Shown: positions 34,901 to 46,813, counted from the first letter of the stretch. The stretch: 64,000 nt of DNA from Fallopia convolvulus (GCA_964016875.1 OZ024725.1:45903427-45967426); one strand, 5' to 3'. The notes: generated by a model from the sequence alone, not told the origin. Translations and numbers: made by a program.

Positions 34901-37320
34901 GGAAATAGGAATTGCAACAACAAGTCTCACAAATATTTATGGGCACGATATATTTCTTACAGATAATTTATTGCAAACTTTTCATTTAGTTTATATCCTT
35001 TAATGCTCAACAAAAACAAGTGATCTGATATTAAAGCACAAAAACAAATAGGTATACTAAAACATAATCAACAGCCAGCATTACAATAGTATTTAGAGAA
35101 GTCACTGCAGCTTCAAAAATAAGAGAATCCACATTTGTAACTTATTTTGTATAAGCCTGTAAAAAAAATTACAAGTTTTTCCCCTTGGTCTTTGTTCAGT
35201 TAGGATGAAAGATGTTTCCTGAAACATTTATGTTGCAGATCTCTTAGACGAAAATAAATGATATCAAAATGAGATTCTAATCCACCAGAAAAGATATATA
35301 AAAATAGAATAACAGCTACGAACCTGGGTTCTGCATCACCATATGCCATGAGCAACAAAGTTCCTCCTTTGAAATAAACTGAATCAAGCGTCACAGGCAG
35401 CGTCTTCTCTATGCTTTCAACCTGCATTTCATCTCCCTCATTTACAAGTTCTGAGACAACATCTTCCATTTTTAGACCCATACCTATTTTTTGATGCTTA
35501 AATGGATTCAAAAACAAGATAGAGAGCTTCTCCCAAATATTTCCCAGGAGAAATGATGAATTTGGCTCGAAATTCAAAGACCAAGTTGAGTGATTCTTAG
35601 AAGAGGATGTTCCATGGCCATCAGAAGCTGAATTTGAAGAAAGATGACTGCCTTGACTTTCTGTATTGGACTCTGCAGATCCAACTTTTCCATCACTTGG
35701 TCTGCTCATACATTCAGCATCTTCAGAATTTTTATTATTAACAAAAGCCCTATATGTGTTTTCTGTGCCATCGATGATGCTAGCAATCGGTGTTTTTTCA
35801 TTCAAATTTGCAGGTTCAGCAACTTCAGCATCAGTAGGGAGAGATAAATCTTTATGCTTCCAAGTAACAGATGGTTGTTCCTTAGAGTTGGGCATATATT
35901 GAGAGCCATCATTATGAATTCCTATATCTGACACCCCAGGTTGATAAAGCAATGTTTCTGGTTTACACCCCACACTATTCTCAATTTTGATATCAACATT
36001 ACCCTGATTACTAGCATCAGTCACATTAGTACTCCCACCTGATGAAAAGAGGTAACCATTAGTGTTCCCTTCAAAAGTAAATAAATCATCGCCAAACTTG
36101 GGATTCATAAAACCAGCATTTGATTGCAACTGCTCCCTAATCTTATCATCCTCGAGCTTCTGAAAATACCTTGAAGCAGTTTTTGCGCTATGCTCGAGAA
36201 TTCTTCTTTTAGTAATATCACTAGAAACACAAATGTCCTTACTATTGGCCTTTTTCTTAAAACCGGGCCTCACTGAACCAGATATCATATGACGCAGTGA
36301 TTTCAGCTTTGATTTAGGATAACTCACCCCAAATGACTTCTCCAAGTCATCATGCTTCACAACATATTGAACATCAGTTTCAGTAGAATGACGATCCCGC
36401 CTATGCAATCCCTCATCCATGTCATCCCCTAAGCCTTCCCCACCCATCCCAGTATCAGATTCAACCCTACTACGTAAATCCTCTGATACAATATATCCTG
36501 TTGCTGCAACTTGTTTAGCAGCTCCATCTCTCTCCCTTTCCCACTGAGCAGCAGCCTCCTCCCTTGAAGCCCTTACTGTTCTAGTGTGATGATCAATCCC
36601 TTCTTCAGTTGAAAGATGCCGGCTCAGGCTATTATCATCATAGTAGGGCAACCCCAACCATGTGTAATCCTTCTTCTGAGAAACTAACACCGTTGGATTG
36701 GACAAAATAGCATCAACCACAACCTTTCCCCTGCTTATACTTGCAAAAGGACGAATCCGGATTTTCAGGGTAGGTACCTCACCACATGAGAATTCTTCCA
36801 GATGTGGTCCTACTGAACATGACTCCAATGTGATGCTTAAAGGAGTGATCTTCTGAACCTTACCGAAATCAACCTCACGCTGAATATGCTCACTTAAAAC
36901 TGAACAAACTGAAGGCAAAAGCTTTGCCTCCACAAACTCCTTAGCCTTCAACCTTCCATACCACACCAATAAGCACACAGAGGATATCACAGCCGCAAAA
37001 ACCGAACACCTGAACAGCAATAACCCTTCTTTCCATAAAGGGGAAATGGAATTCACTAGGTCTTTCCCCCTAAAAAGATGCTCCTTCACATAATTCACCT
37101 TTAACCCATCTCTAATGTGAGGGCCAACACTTAGAATCTTCACAATTCTACCATAGAACTGGGGGAACCAAACAGAACCTTGAGAAAACCATTGATTTTG
37201 TTTTCTACATTTACACCTTAAAGTAGCTCTCTTCCCTCTCTTCAAACAAGCAGACTTTGTCTCTTTTTCTCGAATAAATGGAGAACCAACAAAAGGGCAA
37301 TGAAGTTGAAGGCTGCCCAT
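16996..37320 (-). CDS. TIC236: TIC236, chloroplast inner-envelope translocon protein (TamB/DUF490)
   Basis: Bridges outer and inner envelope translocons during protein import; essential in Arabidopsis, and its rice orthologue affects starch grains. Exons, 5' to 3': 35324-37320, 34413-34611, 33379-33438, 32092-32196, 31092-31232, 30199-30261, 28066-28296, 27658-27741, 25882-26036, 25270-25780, 24748-24918, 24479-24538, 23642-23764, 22243-22518, 22004-22069, 21739-21870, 20239-21060, 19065-19345, 18618-18874, 17948-18186, 17669-17857, 17219-17491 and 16996-17142. All introns are GT-AG, phases agree, and the total is 2193 codons plus stop, close to the family's usual ~2.2k. Visible: a basic transit-peptide-like N-terminus (MGSLQLHCPF...), one membrane helix at residues ~100-121, a long repetitive beta-rich middle, and the TamB C-terminus ending KRLIFEYSTTSQD. 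ATG 37320 is preferred to in-frame ATG 37371 because MGSLQLHCPF resembles known N-termini. No lesion seen. Confidence 0.96.
23180..23460 (+). repeat. SINE-like repeat, copy 1 (TIC236 intron)
   Basis: Begins ACAACAACAACATCAACCC, includes GGGATCTGGGGGG and ends AGCCAATGAGCATGAGGATG. The head resembles plant Au-type SINEs (CAACAACAACAACCCAGTG...GTCTGGGGAGGGT). The middle, ATGTGACAATnATAACTGAA...GCACCAAAATTGATATAGGG, is shared by copies at 28955, 34105 and 60235. Family assignment is by resemblance only. Confidence 0.7.
28955..29195 (+). repeat. SINE-like repeat, copy 2 (TIC236 intron)
   Basis: Starts in CATCATCATCATTGACCCAGTG, continues with GGAATCTGGGGGGTCAAG and GATAGACCCAAG, and ends at GAGCATGAGGATGCACCCCC. 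The phrase AGTGACCGCCTATAGCAT occurs on both sides (28939 and 29191), which fits a target-site duplication of about 18 bp for this insertion. Confidence 0.78.
30699..30860. mobile_element. Foldback (MITE-like) element, 162 bp, in a TIC236 intron
   Basis: Two arms of about 75 nt are near-perfect reverse complements: ATATTGGCCTTGCTACACTT at the left and the complementary GTGTAGCAAGGACAATAT at the right, with only a few mismatches and a short central loop near CGTGAAAAGC. A transcript of either strand would form a long hairpin. It lies between the TIC236 exons at 30199-30261 and 31092-31232. No certain target duplication. Confidence 0.88.
32680..33055. repeat. Diverged tandem duplication (about 200 bp units) in a TIC236 intron
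   Basis: 32680-32850 and 32880-33055 share, in order, ATGGTCAAATTTATnAGGGAG (the first copy has TTGGTC), GACAAGCATTAnCC, CTCTCTGCCT, ATGCATAACTTAACAG and CAGTTCAACAAGTGCAG. No coding sense. Confidence 0.75.
33778..33900 (+). repeat. Partial SINE-like repeat (Au-like head)
   Basis: CAACAACAACAACCGGTGGTG then GCAGGGTCTGGGGAGTCAGG, resembling the 5' part of Au-type SINEs. It lacks the downstream ATGTGACAAT block seen in the other copies. Confidence 0.6.
34105..34365 (-). repeat. SINE-like repeat, copy 3 (TIC236 intron), reverse orientation
   Basis: Reverse complement of the repeat at 28955-29195. Begins with the GAGATGGGGCACATCCTCATGC end and finishes at GATGATGATGTTG. A local duplication of AGTGCCTTTGAGATG (34107 and 34150) is seen inside it. 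Confidence 0.72.
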
Positions 37321-37740
37321 TACACAACCAGTGGCGGAGGAAGGTGGGGGCGCAGGGGCCGACCGCCCCAACCGGCAGCTGGGAGTTCTCAGTCAGGCGC
37401 CAGCGGCACAAAACAAGTGAAAATTTGGATCTTTCTCAATTGAGAAATAAGAACCACGGTTGACATAAAGACATTAGGAAACAAAATTCAATTGAGAAGG
37501 ACAAGTTCAGACCGATCAATTTGGGAGACGAATTTGTAGACTTTGACAAGGCAGAGAAGATATGCAGGCGGTGAAGAATTCTTTCTCCCGAGTCCGTCGT
37601 CCCGTCCTGATTCTCTCTATAGGGTGGTTTTCTCAGTTGAATGAACTTGGTCCTGTTTAAAGATGAAAAAAAAAAAAACGAGGACAGGCTCGATCAGCTA
37701 TTTACTTCAACTTTGGTAGTGGAATCAACAATGTCCAGTA
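37321..37740 (-). promoter_or_regulatory. 5' flank and probable leader of TIC236
   Basis: Region upstream of ATG 37320. It contains a GC-rich patch (37330-37410, with GTGGCGGAGGAAGG) unlike its surroundings and possibly an inserted repeat end. No reliable TATA box. CCCTATAGAGAG on the minus strand (about 37612-37623) is a weak candidate. An A run lies at about 37666-37678. Confidence 0.35.
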
Positions 37741-37978
37741 TTAAATTGTATTATACTTTCATTAAAGAATACATCTTGTTTCAACCAAAAAAAAAGAATA
37801 GATAAAAACTCCCCTTATATTAAAGTAAAGAGTCTACAACAAGAGCGTCACAAAGACCCGAAGAAAGACTAGAATCCGAACGAAAATAAACAGAACAAGC
37901 AAAAATAAAAGAAGCCATAAAATGCGCAGCTTTGTTGTCTTCTCTACTTGTAAAAGACCACTTACAGTCCTCGAATTC

Positions 37979-38455
37979 CTATGATTTTGCCAAGATACGT
38001 GCAACCAAAACCCCAATGGTCTTTCGATCGAGCACGCCCTTCTTCAGTTTGTTAATCAGCGGCAGACAGTCCAATTCAACCACCACCTTTCGGATGTCAG
38101 ATTGGACAGCCAACTCCATGCTCCATAAAACTGCCTCAGCCTCCGCTACTTCCACCTCCGAGCCTCGCTGGATGGCCCTTGATGCAGCAAACACCAGCTT
38201 CCCTTCCGATGATCTTCCAACCACACCAATACCGCAAACATCAGAAGAAACTGAGGCATCAATTTTCAATTTAACAACCCCGGTTGCAGGCTTACACCAG
38301 TGAGCACGCACTACCCGTTCAGCAGAATTCACCAGCGCTTCTGAGTCCAAATCCATCGTCGAAGATAGTGCCTTGTCAATCAACTCATCAACATGCCTTT
38401 CTGAAGCCGAAAACATTTTGGCATTTCGCTCATTCCAGATTTCCCAACACATCAT
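37979..38455 (-). pseudogene. LINE RNase H domain (RVT_3 type)
   Basis: LKIDASVSSDVCGIGVVGRS carries the first aspartate. AEAEAVLWSMELAVQ carries the glutamate, and VVVELDCLPLINKL the next aspartate. These are the plant LINE RNase H signatures. It is detached in frame from the upstream zf-RVT segment. Confidence 0.85.
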
Positions 38456-38483
38456 TGCCTAGATAACTCTATTGTGATCATTA

Positions 38484-38790
38484 TGCCGTTTGAAAATCCA
38501 ATCCGCCCAATCTTGAAAATAACAAATCCCTTCATCCCCCTGGCTTCAGATTCTTAAAACGTTTCCACACATCTTTTGCCAACTTGCAACCAGTTAGTGC
38601 ATGAAGGGGTGATTCAATTACCCCACGATCATCATGTCGTTTGAAAATCCAATCCGCCCAATCTTGAAAAAAACAAATCCCTTCATCCGTTGGCTTCAGA
38701 TTCTTAAAACGTTTCCACACATCTTTTGCCAACTTGCAACCAGCTAGTACATGAAGGGGTGATTCAATTACCCCACAATGCTCACACAAC
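38484..38790 (-). repeat. Tandem duplication of about 153 bp within the LINE zinc-domain region
   Basis: Two adjacent, nearly identical copies (38484-38635 and 38636-38790). Both encode GVIESPLHxLxGCKLAKDVW and KRFKNLKP, so the protein reads the segment twice. The second copy ends KPGG and stops. Confidence 0.88.
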
Positions 38791-41700
38791 GGGTCAATCG
38801 CTATCTTGCACTTAAACAAATTTTCTTTACAAGGTAATATGTTCTTTGCAGCCCTCCAAAGAAAATTACGGACCCTCGAAAAGACCGGAATTTTCCACAA
38901 CTTCTTCCAAAAGGACCTGATCAAAGAAGAATCCGATCCTTCACCACAAGCAACTGAAGCAGAGCTACCCTTCATGAATAAATGATAGGCCGACTTCGCA
39001 GAGAACTCCCCATTTCGCTCATAAAACCAGAAATTGAATCTTCAACAGTAGGGTCAATCAAGTGAATATTCACCACAGCAGCTGCATCAATCAGGAGAAG
39101 CTTATCAGAGATCAAGTCCTCCCTCCAGCATGGCATCTCCCAGTCAATCAACTCGGAAACAACCATGTTCTCGTCTCCTGCAGTCGGACAAGAAAGCACC
39201 CGAAAAGTGTTTTCCCTAGGAATCCACCGATCTTTATAAACACTGATCGAAGAGCCATTGCCCACCTGCCATACCAAACCTGATTCCAGCAACAGTCGTG
39301 CATTAAAAATGCGTCTCCAAGTGTAGCTAGGATTGTACCCCACCTTTTGCTTGCAAAAAATCTGTTCTAGGAAAATATTTGGCCTTTAACAACTTTGCAA
39401 TTAAAGAATCAGGATGTTGAATAACCCTCCACCCCTGCTTAGCTAGAAGAGTAGTATTAAAAGCGTGAAGGTCTCTAAATCCAAGACCGCCATACTCCTT
39501 TGAAAAACTCAGCCTCTTCCAACTCATCCAATGGATCTTTTTCTTATGATTACCTGATCCCCAAAAAAGTTACACATCATTTGTTCAATTTTATTACAAA
39601 GCTCAGCCGACAATATAAAACATCACATCGTGTACATCGGGATCGACTGCACAGCTGCCTTTATAAGAACTTCCTTCCCTGCCCTAGAAAGCGTACTCTC
39701 CTTCCATCCTTTTAATTTTTTCCATACTTTCTCCTTCACCTTTTGGAAAATAGCCTTCTTTGATCTTCCAACCATGGTTGGAAGGCCAAGATAGCGATCA
39801 TGCTTGTCCACCTCTTTGATCTTAAGGACTTCTTTAATCTCATGCTTTCTACCGATCGAAACATTTTTGCTAAAAGATAGCTCAGATTTTGCAAAATTCA
39901 CCTGTTGTTTTGAAACTGCTCCATAAACATGGAGAATATTAACAATTTCGCGCGCCTGTTGACAAGTAGCTCTTGCAAAAAGGACACTATCATCAGTAAA
40001 GAACAAATGAGAGATTGAAAGAGCACTCCTAGCAATCTTGATCCCATGTAAACGACCAGCAAGTTCACTCTCCCTGATGAGACCAACAAAGCCTTCCGCA
40101 CAAAGAAGAAAAAGATAGGGAGATAAAGGGTCTTCCTGTCTTAATCCTCTATTAGGCTTAAAAACCTTAGAAGGGAATCCCTCCATCAACACGGAAAAGG
40201 AGACACTCTGAACACACTTCATGACCAAATCAGTCCATCTAGAATCAAACCCTAGCCGCACCATCATCTGCCTTAGAAACTGCCATTCTACTCTATCATA
40301 CACTTTCGCCATATCCAACTTAATTGCCATAAAACCTTGCTTCCCTGCTTTCTTGTTCGTCATAAAATGAAAATTTTCAAAAGCCGAAAGGACATTATCA
40401 GTAATTAATCTTCCTAGAACAAAAGCACTCCGGGATAGAGAAATCACTTTGTAAAGCACTCTCTTCAACCTGTTAGCCAACACCTTAGAAATGATCTTAT
40501 AGAGGACATTGCATAAACTAATAGGTCGAAGATCTTGCATTTTTGTAGGTTCATGTACTTTTGGGATAAGGGAAAAGAAAGTATGGTTCAAATTCTCAGG
40601 AAAAGAAGCACCATTTAGAATATTAATACAGAAATGAACAATATCAAGACCAATAATATTCCAATGATGTTGAAAAAATAAAGCAGACATGCCATCAGGA
40701 CCAGGAAATTTTGTAGGATGCGTAGAAAAAATGGCAGAATGTACCTCCTCTCTTGTAAAGGGACGTAACAACTCTGCGTTTTCATCATCCGATATAATAG
40801 GCGAGATTCCTTGAGGAACTGTGGTAGAAAGTGCACTAAGATCAGAAGTAAAAAGATCACAGAAGTAATCAACATCCACCTTAGATTTACCCTCCACACT
40901 ACGCCAAGCCATACCATTTGAATCAAACAACCGTCTAATTTTATTCCGCCTTCTACGCCCATTTGCTTTCTGATGAAAAAACTTTGTGTTCTTGTCTCCC
41001 CATTTGAACTCATTCGCCCTTGCACGTTGGTACCACAAAATTTCTTCCTTCTCCATTAACTCAGATTCCAACTTTTCCAACTCCATACGCCTAGCAACAA
41101 GAGCGCTATTGATCCCTCTTTTATTCAGCTCCCTCAATTGATCTCGGACACCATTTAATTTAGAAACTACATTACCAACTTCTCTCTTATTCCATTCTCT
41201 CAATACCTCGGCACATCTATCAATCTTACCCAGAACTTCATCATGCATAGCTCTCAAACTCGGGTTCTTCCATTCATTTTCAACCACATGATTACATCCA
41301 TTACCAAGCGTCCATAAAGCCTCAAATTTGAAAGGCCTTTTACCGCGGTATCCAACTTCAGTAAGAACCTCCTCTCGGAAAAACTCCACTCTATTAGGAA
41401 TATGGTCCGAGTCCATCCTATCAAGATGTCATGTATTTCCACCCGGAAAAAGATCAATCCAGGCCATATTAGCAAAAGCCAGGTCTAGCCTTTCCGCAAT
41501 TAAATCATCATCTAGACGACCATTATCCCATGTGAACCTTGGGCCCGAAAAACTCAGTTCATTCAGTTCATACTTCTTCAGCACCTCCCTAAAAGAAGCA
41601 ATATCCCTTATTTCCGGCCTTTGTCCACCTTGCTTGTCTTCATAACATAAAACCTGATTCAAGTCGCCTACACAGAGCCATCCATTGCATTCCTCCTCAC

Positions 41701-41875
41701 CCAAGTGATTCAATAATGACCACGAAAAATGCTTTTCATCCTTTCTAGGCCAACCATAAAACCCAATAAGGCGCCATTCTCCACCTCCTTCCGAACACTT
41801 AACAACAACGTCAATATGGTGAGCCGTGTAAGTTGAAACTGAAACATTCACATCACTCTCCCACAGCAAACACAA
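38532..41875 (-). pseudogene. LINE ORF2: endonuclease, reverse transcriptase, zf-RVT (broken)
   Basis: Endonuclease part 41429-41875 (FYGWPRKDEKHFSW, VGDLNQVLCYEDKQGG, LSFSGPRFTWDNG). RT part 39623-41416 (LRPISLCNVLYKIISKVLANRL, SAFVLGRLITDN, LDMAKVYDRVEW, GLRQEDPLSPYLFLL). Endonuclease and RT are in the same frame, separated only by TGA at 41429-41431. The RT active-site box reads FFTDDS, where FFADDS is usual, and GLRQED replaces GLRQGD. Further breaks: TGA after SIPMYTM at 39623, a frameshift near 39558 (before HKKKIHWMSWKRL), and another near 39340. The zf-RVT part (38532-38975) has FLWRAAKNILPCKENLFK and CEHCG. Confidence 0.87.
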
Positions 41876-42070
41876 ACCTCTTGATTTTCCGACACAATCT
41901 ATTGAAAAACAACCACCAACCCTAATTTATCCCTTATAAACTCCATCCTTTGCCTATCACACTTGGTTTCCATTAAGAAAACCAATTTTGGGGCCTCTCT
42001 CCTCACTAAAGAAGTGAGTCTATTAACTGCACGGGCCTTCCCCAACCCCGGCAGTTACAACTTAAAATAC

Positions 42071-43040
42071 TCATTGCTCCCGACAAGAGGGGTTTGCCCC
42101 TCCCGCCGATATTTCAATAATTTGTTTTTTATTCCCCTCACCAGCCTCCCTCGTCTCACAATCTCCTTCATCTCGTTCTCTCTTCCCTGCTTTCTCACTT
42201 TGTTGATTCTGAGATAACGCTCCATCCCCCCTTGCTAGCCTTTTCCACTTTTTTGGATCTTTTCCCTTCTTTACTGTTTTAACAGCTCCCTCATTCCCAT
42301 CCCCACTCTTAGTAGCTTTGAAGATCATCCCTTTAACATTGTTATTCTCCTTTTCCTCTCTCAACTCAGCTTTCTCCACCACTCCCTCTGCACCCACCAC
42401 TTCTTTCCCTTTAGCCTTCTCCATCACAACCTTTTCGCCCCTACTCTCTACCACTGCTTCAGTTCTGTCAAGTGTAACTCGTTCCAACTGAGTTTGCACC
42501 TAACTTGTCACCTCCTCCAACTCTTTATTTTTTGAATTCAGCTCCTCTACTTGTGAATTTTTTGAACCAGAACTCTCATCAGCATCATCCACTGCATCAA
42601 GTAAAGCCAAAAGAGGTTTCCGCCCCACTATATGTACAATTTTGGATTCATGCGAACCACTATCATTCCCTCCATTCAAGCCATCAATTATGGATCGTTC
42701 TTGCTCCCTCTCCCTCTCTGACCATGGTTGCCATTTCCGTAGAGCGACGCCCTCAGCCAATCACCGTATTCCTGATGAGCGCCTCTAGTTTCTTCAAGCT
42801 GACAATCCATCTCGACGTGCCCAACACAACCACAAGAATAGCAAAATTTTGACAATCTCTCATACTTGATATCCACCCATATCTTCTTTCCATGAACCTT
42901 CATTACCAGGCCCCCGCGTAATGGTTTTAATACATTAACTAAAACCCTCACACGAAGGAAGCGAGCACATACCAGAAATTCCTCTTCGTCAATCTCCTAC
43001 AAACCTCTAAACGCCCTACATATGGCTTCAGCAGTTGCTT
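42071..43040 (-). pseudogene. LINE ORF1 remnant with CCHC zinc knuckle
   Basis: The reading starts EIDEEEFLVCARFLRVRVLV, continues LRGGLVMKVHGKKIWVDIKY, then the zinc knuckle CYSCGCVGHVEMDC (C-x2-C-x4-H-x4-C), and finally a charged, Lys/Glu-rich tail (42071-42760) split by a stop at the 42500 junction. This is the usual plant LINE ORF1 layout, with most of the N-terminal domain missing. Confidence 0.8.
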
Positions 43041-43060
43041 TTGTCTTGTTCTTTTTTTTG

Positions 43061-43407
43061 AAAGACAAGAGAAGTAAAAAACGACACAAGCATATTGTTC
43101 CAATTATTCACGTATTTTTTAAAAAAAATTGTTTTTAAAACACGCGTATTGTGTGGATATTGATATCGTCTTGGATGTACATTAAAACTACTCTATATTC
43201 ATCAATATTGATTGTTTATCCATCGATTTTATCATGTATATTGTGCATCGATTTCGAATTTTTTTAACATTTTATAGTTATGTGTATGAATTCTATAGTT
43301 AGTTAGTTTTTGATGCATATACTATTCGTTTCGATGTACATGACATGCACTTTTTGGTTGTTTTGATGCATGTCTGGTTAATTTTTAATACACATACATA
43401 AGAAGGT
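43061..43407. repeat. GATGCACA-motif repeat, left part, interrupted by the gypsy element
   Basis: AT-rich DNA with recurrent GATGTACAT, GATGCATAT and GTGCATCGAT motifs. CTTGGATGTACATTAAAAC with the following ACTCTATATTCATCAA (about 43170-43215) closely matches 55887-55925 in the same orientation. It belongs to an unidentified repeat family. Confidence 0.6.
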
Positions 43408-46363
43408 TGTAACACCCCCTTCCTACCCTAGAGGTATTACCGCCAAACTGAAGAAACCCAAGGCTTTAAACTGACTAAACAAACTAAAAATCCAAAAGTT
43501 GGATTCATTTAAATTATAACCAGAAAATAATAAAATGTTGCAAAAGAACTTAATCTTTATTACTTCAACCTTACAAAGTTTAAGAAGACATTACAGCATT
43601 ATATACAAATGGTCTTAAAACAGCTTAGCTTTTATGACAAGATGATAGAACAATCTTTTATCTGAACAAAACCTTTAGTATGTAAACTCTTAGCTTCTTC
43701 TTTCCTAACATAACTTTATAGTGGCTCATCCATAAACTTCGCTCAAATACAACTTTTGGAAACTTTTCTTCAACTTCTCGATCCACTTCAAAAATCAACT
43801 TCCAAGAAATACCTGTGTCGTATACAACGGTGGACACCAGCCGACCATGCAATTGAATAAGGTGATCGCCTGATCGGGTTAGTCTAATGAAAGACTAAGC
43901 AAGTGGACAAAATGACTGGTTCTTATGGTAGTGACTAAACATATTGTCATCGTAATCCAAATGCAATCGGTCGATGATCCAACAATTAGCAGTCCCATAG
44001 AGGATAAGAATGAGACATGCATAATCAAGAGATAGGACACCACAACTTGTGGTTCCTTTACGAAACATGAACAATTGTTGGGAACTCATATTTATCACAT
44101 AACATTTTGAAAAGCAAGAATGGCTTTCCGACTGGATGAACCATTCAGGTATATTAATTTCCCTAACGCACTTATCTTATATTACTTCCAAAACTTTTCA
44201 CAAACAAGTTGGTGGCTTTTAATCGGCTCGAACTACTGCCGAAATATTTTGGTATTGTAGAGATCATCAGAGTATTTCATTCATGGTCATCTACCTTGTA
44301 CCAAGATCACAGGACTTAAGCTATCATTGATCTTTCATTTGCATATGGTGATGTAGAGATTAGAGAGGCCTATTACCCTGTCGTCTAAACTGCACCGTGC
44401 CAAACTTGCACTTAGCTAGAGTGCGCATCACCCCTCTCACACGAAGAGCAGGGGAAGAGCCATGACCCACCATTAGGATTAGGACCCTTCTAATGTAATC
44501 TTGTTAAAGAGAGGATATGGAACCACGTTCCCCTCCTTGAAACTACCTTAATTCAACAACAATGTCTCAGCTTGAGACAATATACAAGGTCACACATAAC
44601 GGACCTAAATCCAGTTCTATCGCAAAACTGAATAAACAACATGGTCATTATTTCTAACAAATATAACAACCTATCATATTTTATTAAGCACACAAGTTGT
44701 TCACAACACAAATATTAAATGGGATTCAATTCCTCATTTAATAACAATAATGCAAGAGAGAACCGCCCACTTGCCTTAGAAGGCGTGCTCAACGTCCTTA
44801 GCAATTCAACAGTAATCTTTATCACCCTTCTGCCAAATATAACAAAGATTTCTCAACAACGAGCTCATGGATACACTTCTTAGTTGTATTCTCAACTCCT
44901 ACAACTTTCTAATCGATAAACGATTTGATTTCCGAATATCGATTTATAATAATCCTTAGTTATCATGCTTTAAGGAGTCATCTTGGCGAAATTATAACTA
45001 ATTATCCGCTTCACTTTTGAAATAATTTTCTAAATAAAAATTGTTCATTAGCAACAGTTCTTAAAGGTGACCAAATCTCGGATCATTCTGATTAACAACG
45101 AATCCTGAGTAATTATCCGAAGTCCTTTACCTACCAATCAATATCAAAACTTGTTTTCGCTATAACTGAAGATCCGGACGTCCGTTTCCTGAGCGGTTTG
45201 AACCTGTGGGACCATATCAATGTCCAGATTATAAAAAACATAAATTTAATTAGCAAAGCAGAACCGAAAGGTCCTTATGGTGGCTCCGCAACCAACCCGC
45301 TAATTAATTTCGATCGTAATTACCTTCACTTGAGCCCATGGCTCGTTCGGCTGGATAGTGGCTCGATCCCCGAGCCCAAGGGTGGTTGGGTGTCGCCCAA
45401 CGGTGGCCCTCACGGTGGGTGGTCCAACAGTGGCTAAAGGGGTGGTTGACGACGGCCCGAAAGACTCGCCAGAGTCTACACTTCACGAGAGGGCGAGGGA
45501 GCTCGCATGAGTCGACGCAGCAAGGCTGGGCCCGGATGAGCTCACCTTGGCTCGAGCTATGGTGGTCTGGTGAGGTGCCTACTGTTGGCTGGCCCAGGCG
45601 GAGTGAACTCCGGCGACGACGCACGGCGAGGCCAAGGAGATAGCCGGTGGTAAGGATTTGAATTCCTTTTTCTCGAGTTCGGCTCCATCATGGTTTTTGC
45701 ATTGGTTCTGGTTTTTTACCAGCAGCCACACTCAAAAATTCATAGAAAGGAAGAGAAGATGAGGTGTAGGAGGAGGTATGGAGGTGGCAAGGGAAGGAGA
45801 AGGTAGCCGGCAGTGAAGAATGGCATTCACGGAGTCCGTCGTTCTCTCGCCCACTCCCTTCATCTATTTCAATTTACAAAAGTCCGAGTTTCATCCTCAT
45901 CCCATCACTCGTGCTTTCCTTATTAATGCAAATAAGATATGCTTTTAAAACTCAAAACCCGTCTTGAAACGGGACTCGCGTTAAAGCGGTAAAATTATGT
46001 ACCTCGGGTGGAAAAACTTACTAAATGCAAAATGTCCCATAAATTATGTAGACCAATAAAATCATTTTTTCATGATTTTATCTTGCTACCTTTAATTTTT
46101 AAGGCTTCCGTTTTGTATTTTAAAACCTTACAGTACATAATTAAAAAGACGGCTTATCCAATAAATATTCTTTTTGTACTGAAAAATCCTAGAATTCACA
46201 CCGATCCATAAAATCATTTCTTTGTGATTTTAGGATATCACCAAGAATTTTCTAGGATTTAATCTCCAACAAAAATATCGGATTAAGAGTTAAAATGGAC
46301 AAAGTGGTTAAAAGGATATCCGAGAAAAATTCAAAAATATCCTTAAAAACCACAGTTATTACA
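43408..46363 (-). repeat. 3' LTR of the gypsy element
   Basis: About 2956 bp, nearly identical by eye to 52197-55169, with scattered substitutions and small indels. GC-rich patch at 45330-45640, AT-rich elsewhere. Short ORFs inside are not conserved genes. Confidence 0.93.
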
Positions 46364-46400
46364 TTAGTACCCCCTTAAAAATGGTTTCGTCCTCGAAACC
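46364..46400 (-). other. Polypurine tract and integrase C-terminus
   Basis: On the minus strand, GGTTTCGAGGACGAAACC encodes GFEDET and continues ATTTTTAAGGGGGTACTAA directly into the 3' LTR. The coding end (IFKGG) overlaps the purine-rich AAGGGGG, as in many chromoviruses. Confidence 0.75.
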
Positions 46401-46813
46401 AAGGAGAACTCGGATCATGAGGAAGGATAACATAAGCACACATACACAACCACTACAAACCTATACAGAAGTTTGTAGTACCCCCTTAAAAAAACATGTT
46501 GTTACTTCTGCACCAGGCATAAAACAACCATTGTTTAGTTACCAAACTCCTTCTTTACAACGTTCATTAATTTTGGGAAATGACTCAACATTTCCTGTCT
46601 AGTTTCTCAAGTCTTTCCTTCACCTCCATCTTTAGGCCAAGGTAAACTAACCAAAGGTATCTTTCTTATTCACGATTCAACCTGGCCTTTCTTCATAGGT
46701 GTGATTTAGTTGAATATCCATCTTATTATTGTTGAGTACAAGAGATATATTGAACGCATACTATCAAGGAAAACATTACGGATAGAATGCACTGGAGGTG
46801 GCAATGCCAACTA

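Larger units (their letters stand above)
37740..43060 (-). mobile_element. L1-type LINE with RNase H, 5'-truncated and decayed
   Basis: Read on the minus strand, the order is ORF1 remnant with CCHC knuckle, apurinic-like endonuclease, reverse transcriptase, zinc-binding zf-RVT domain and RNase H, as in plant L1-clade LINEs. The 5' end is cut within the ORF1 N-terminal domain near 43060. The 3' end is placed near 37740 after TTTAATGAAAGTATAATAC. No clear poly(A) or target duplication was found, so both ends are approximate. Confidence 0.85.

Noticed and set aside
35644..35902. Plus-strand frames inside TIC236 exon 1
   Set aside because: Antisense shadows of a long coding exon, without family resemblance.
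37318..37371. Upstream in-frame ATG at 37371 as the TIC236 start
   Set aside because: The extra residues (MGRSAPAPPPSSATGCV) come from the GC-rich patch, while MGSLQLHCPF looks like the start of known TIC236 proteins.
45304..45643. Opposed 85- and 106-codon frames in the gypsy LTR, with a related frame at 54113-54295
   Set aside because: The frames lie in GC-rich LTR sequence, are on both strands, and are not the same length in the two LTRs.
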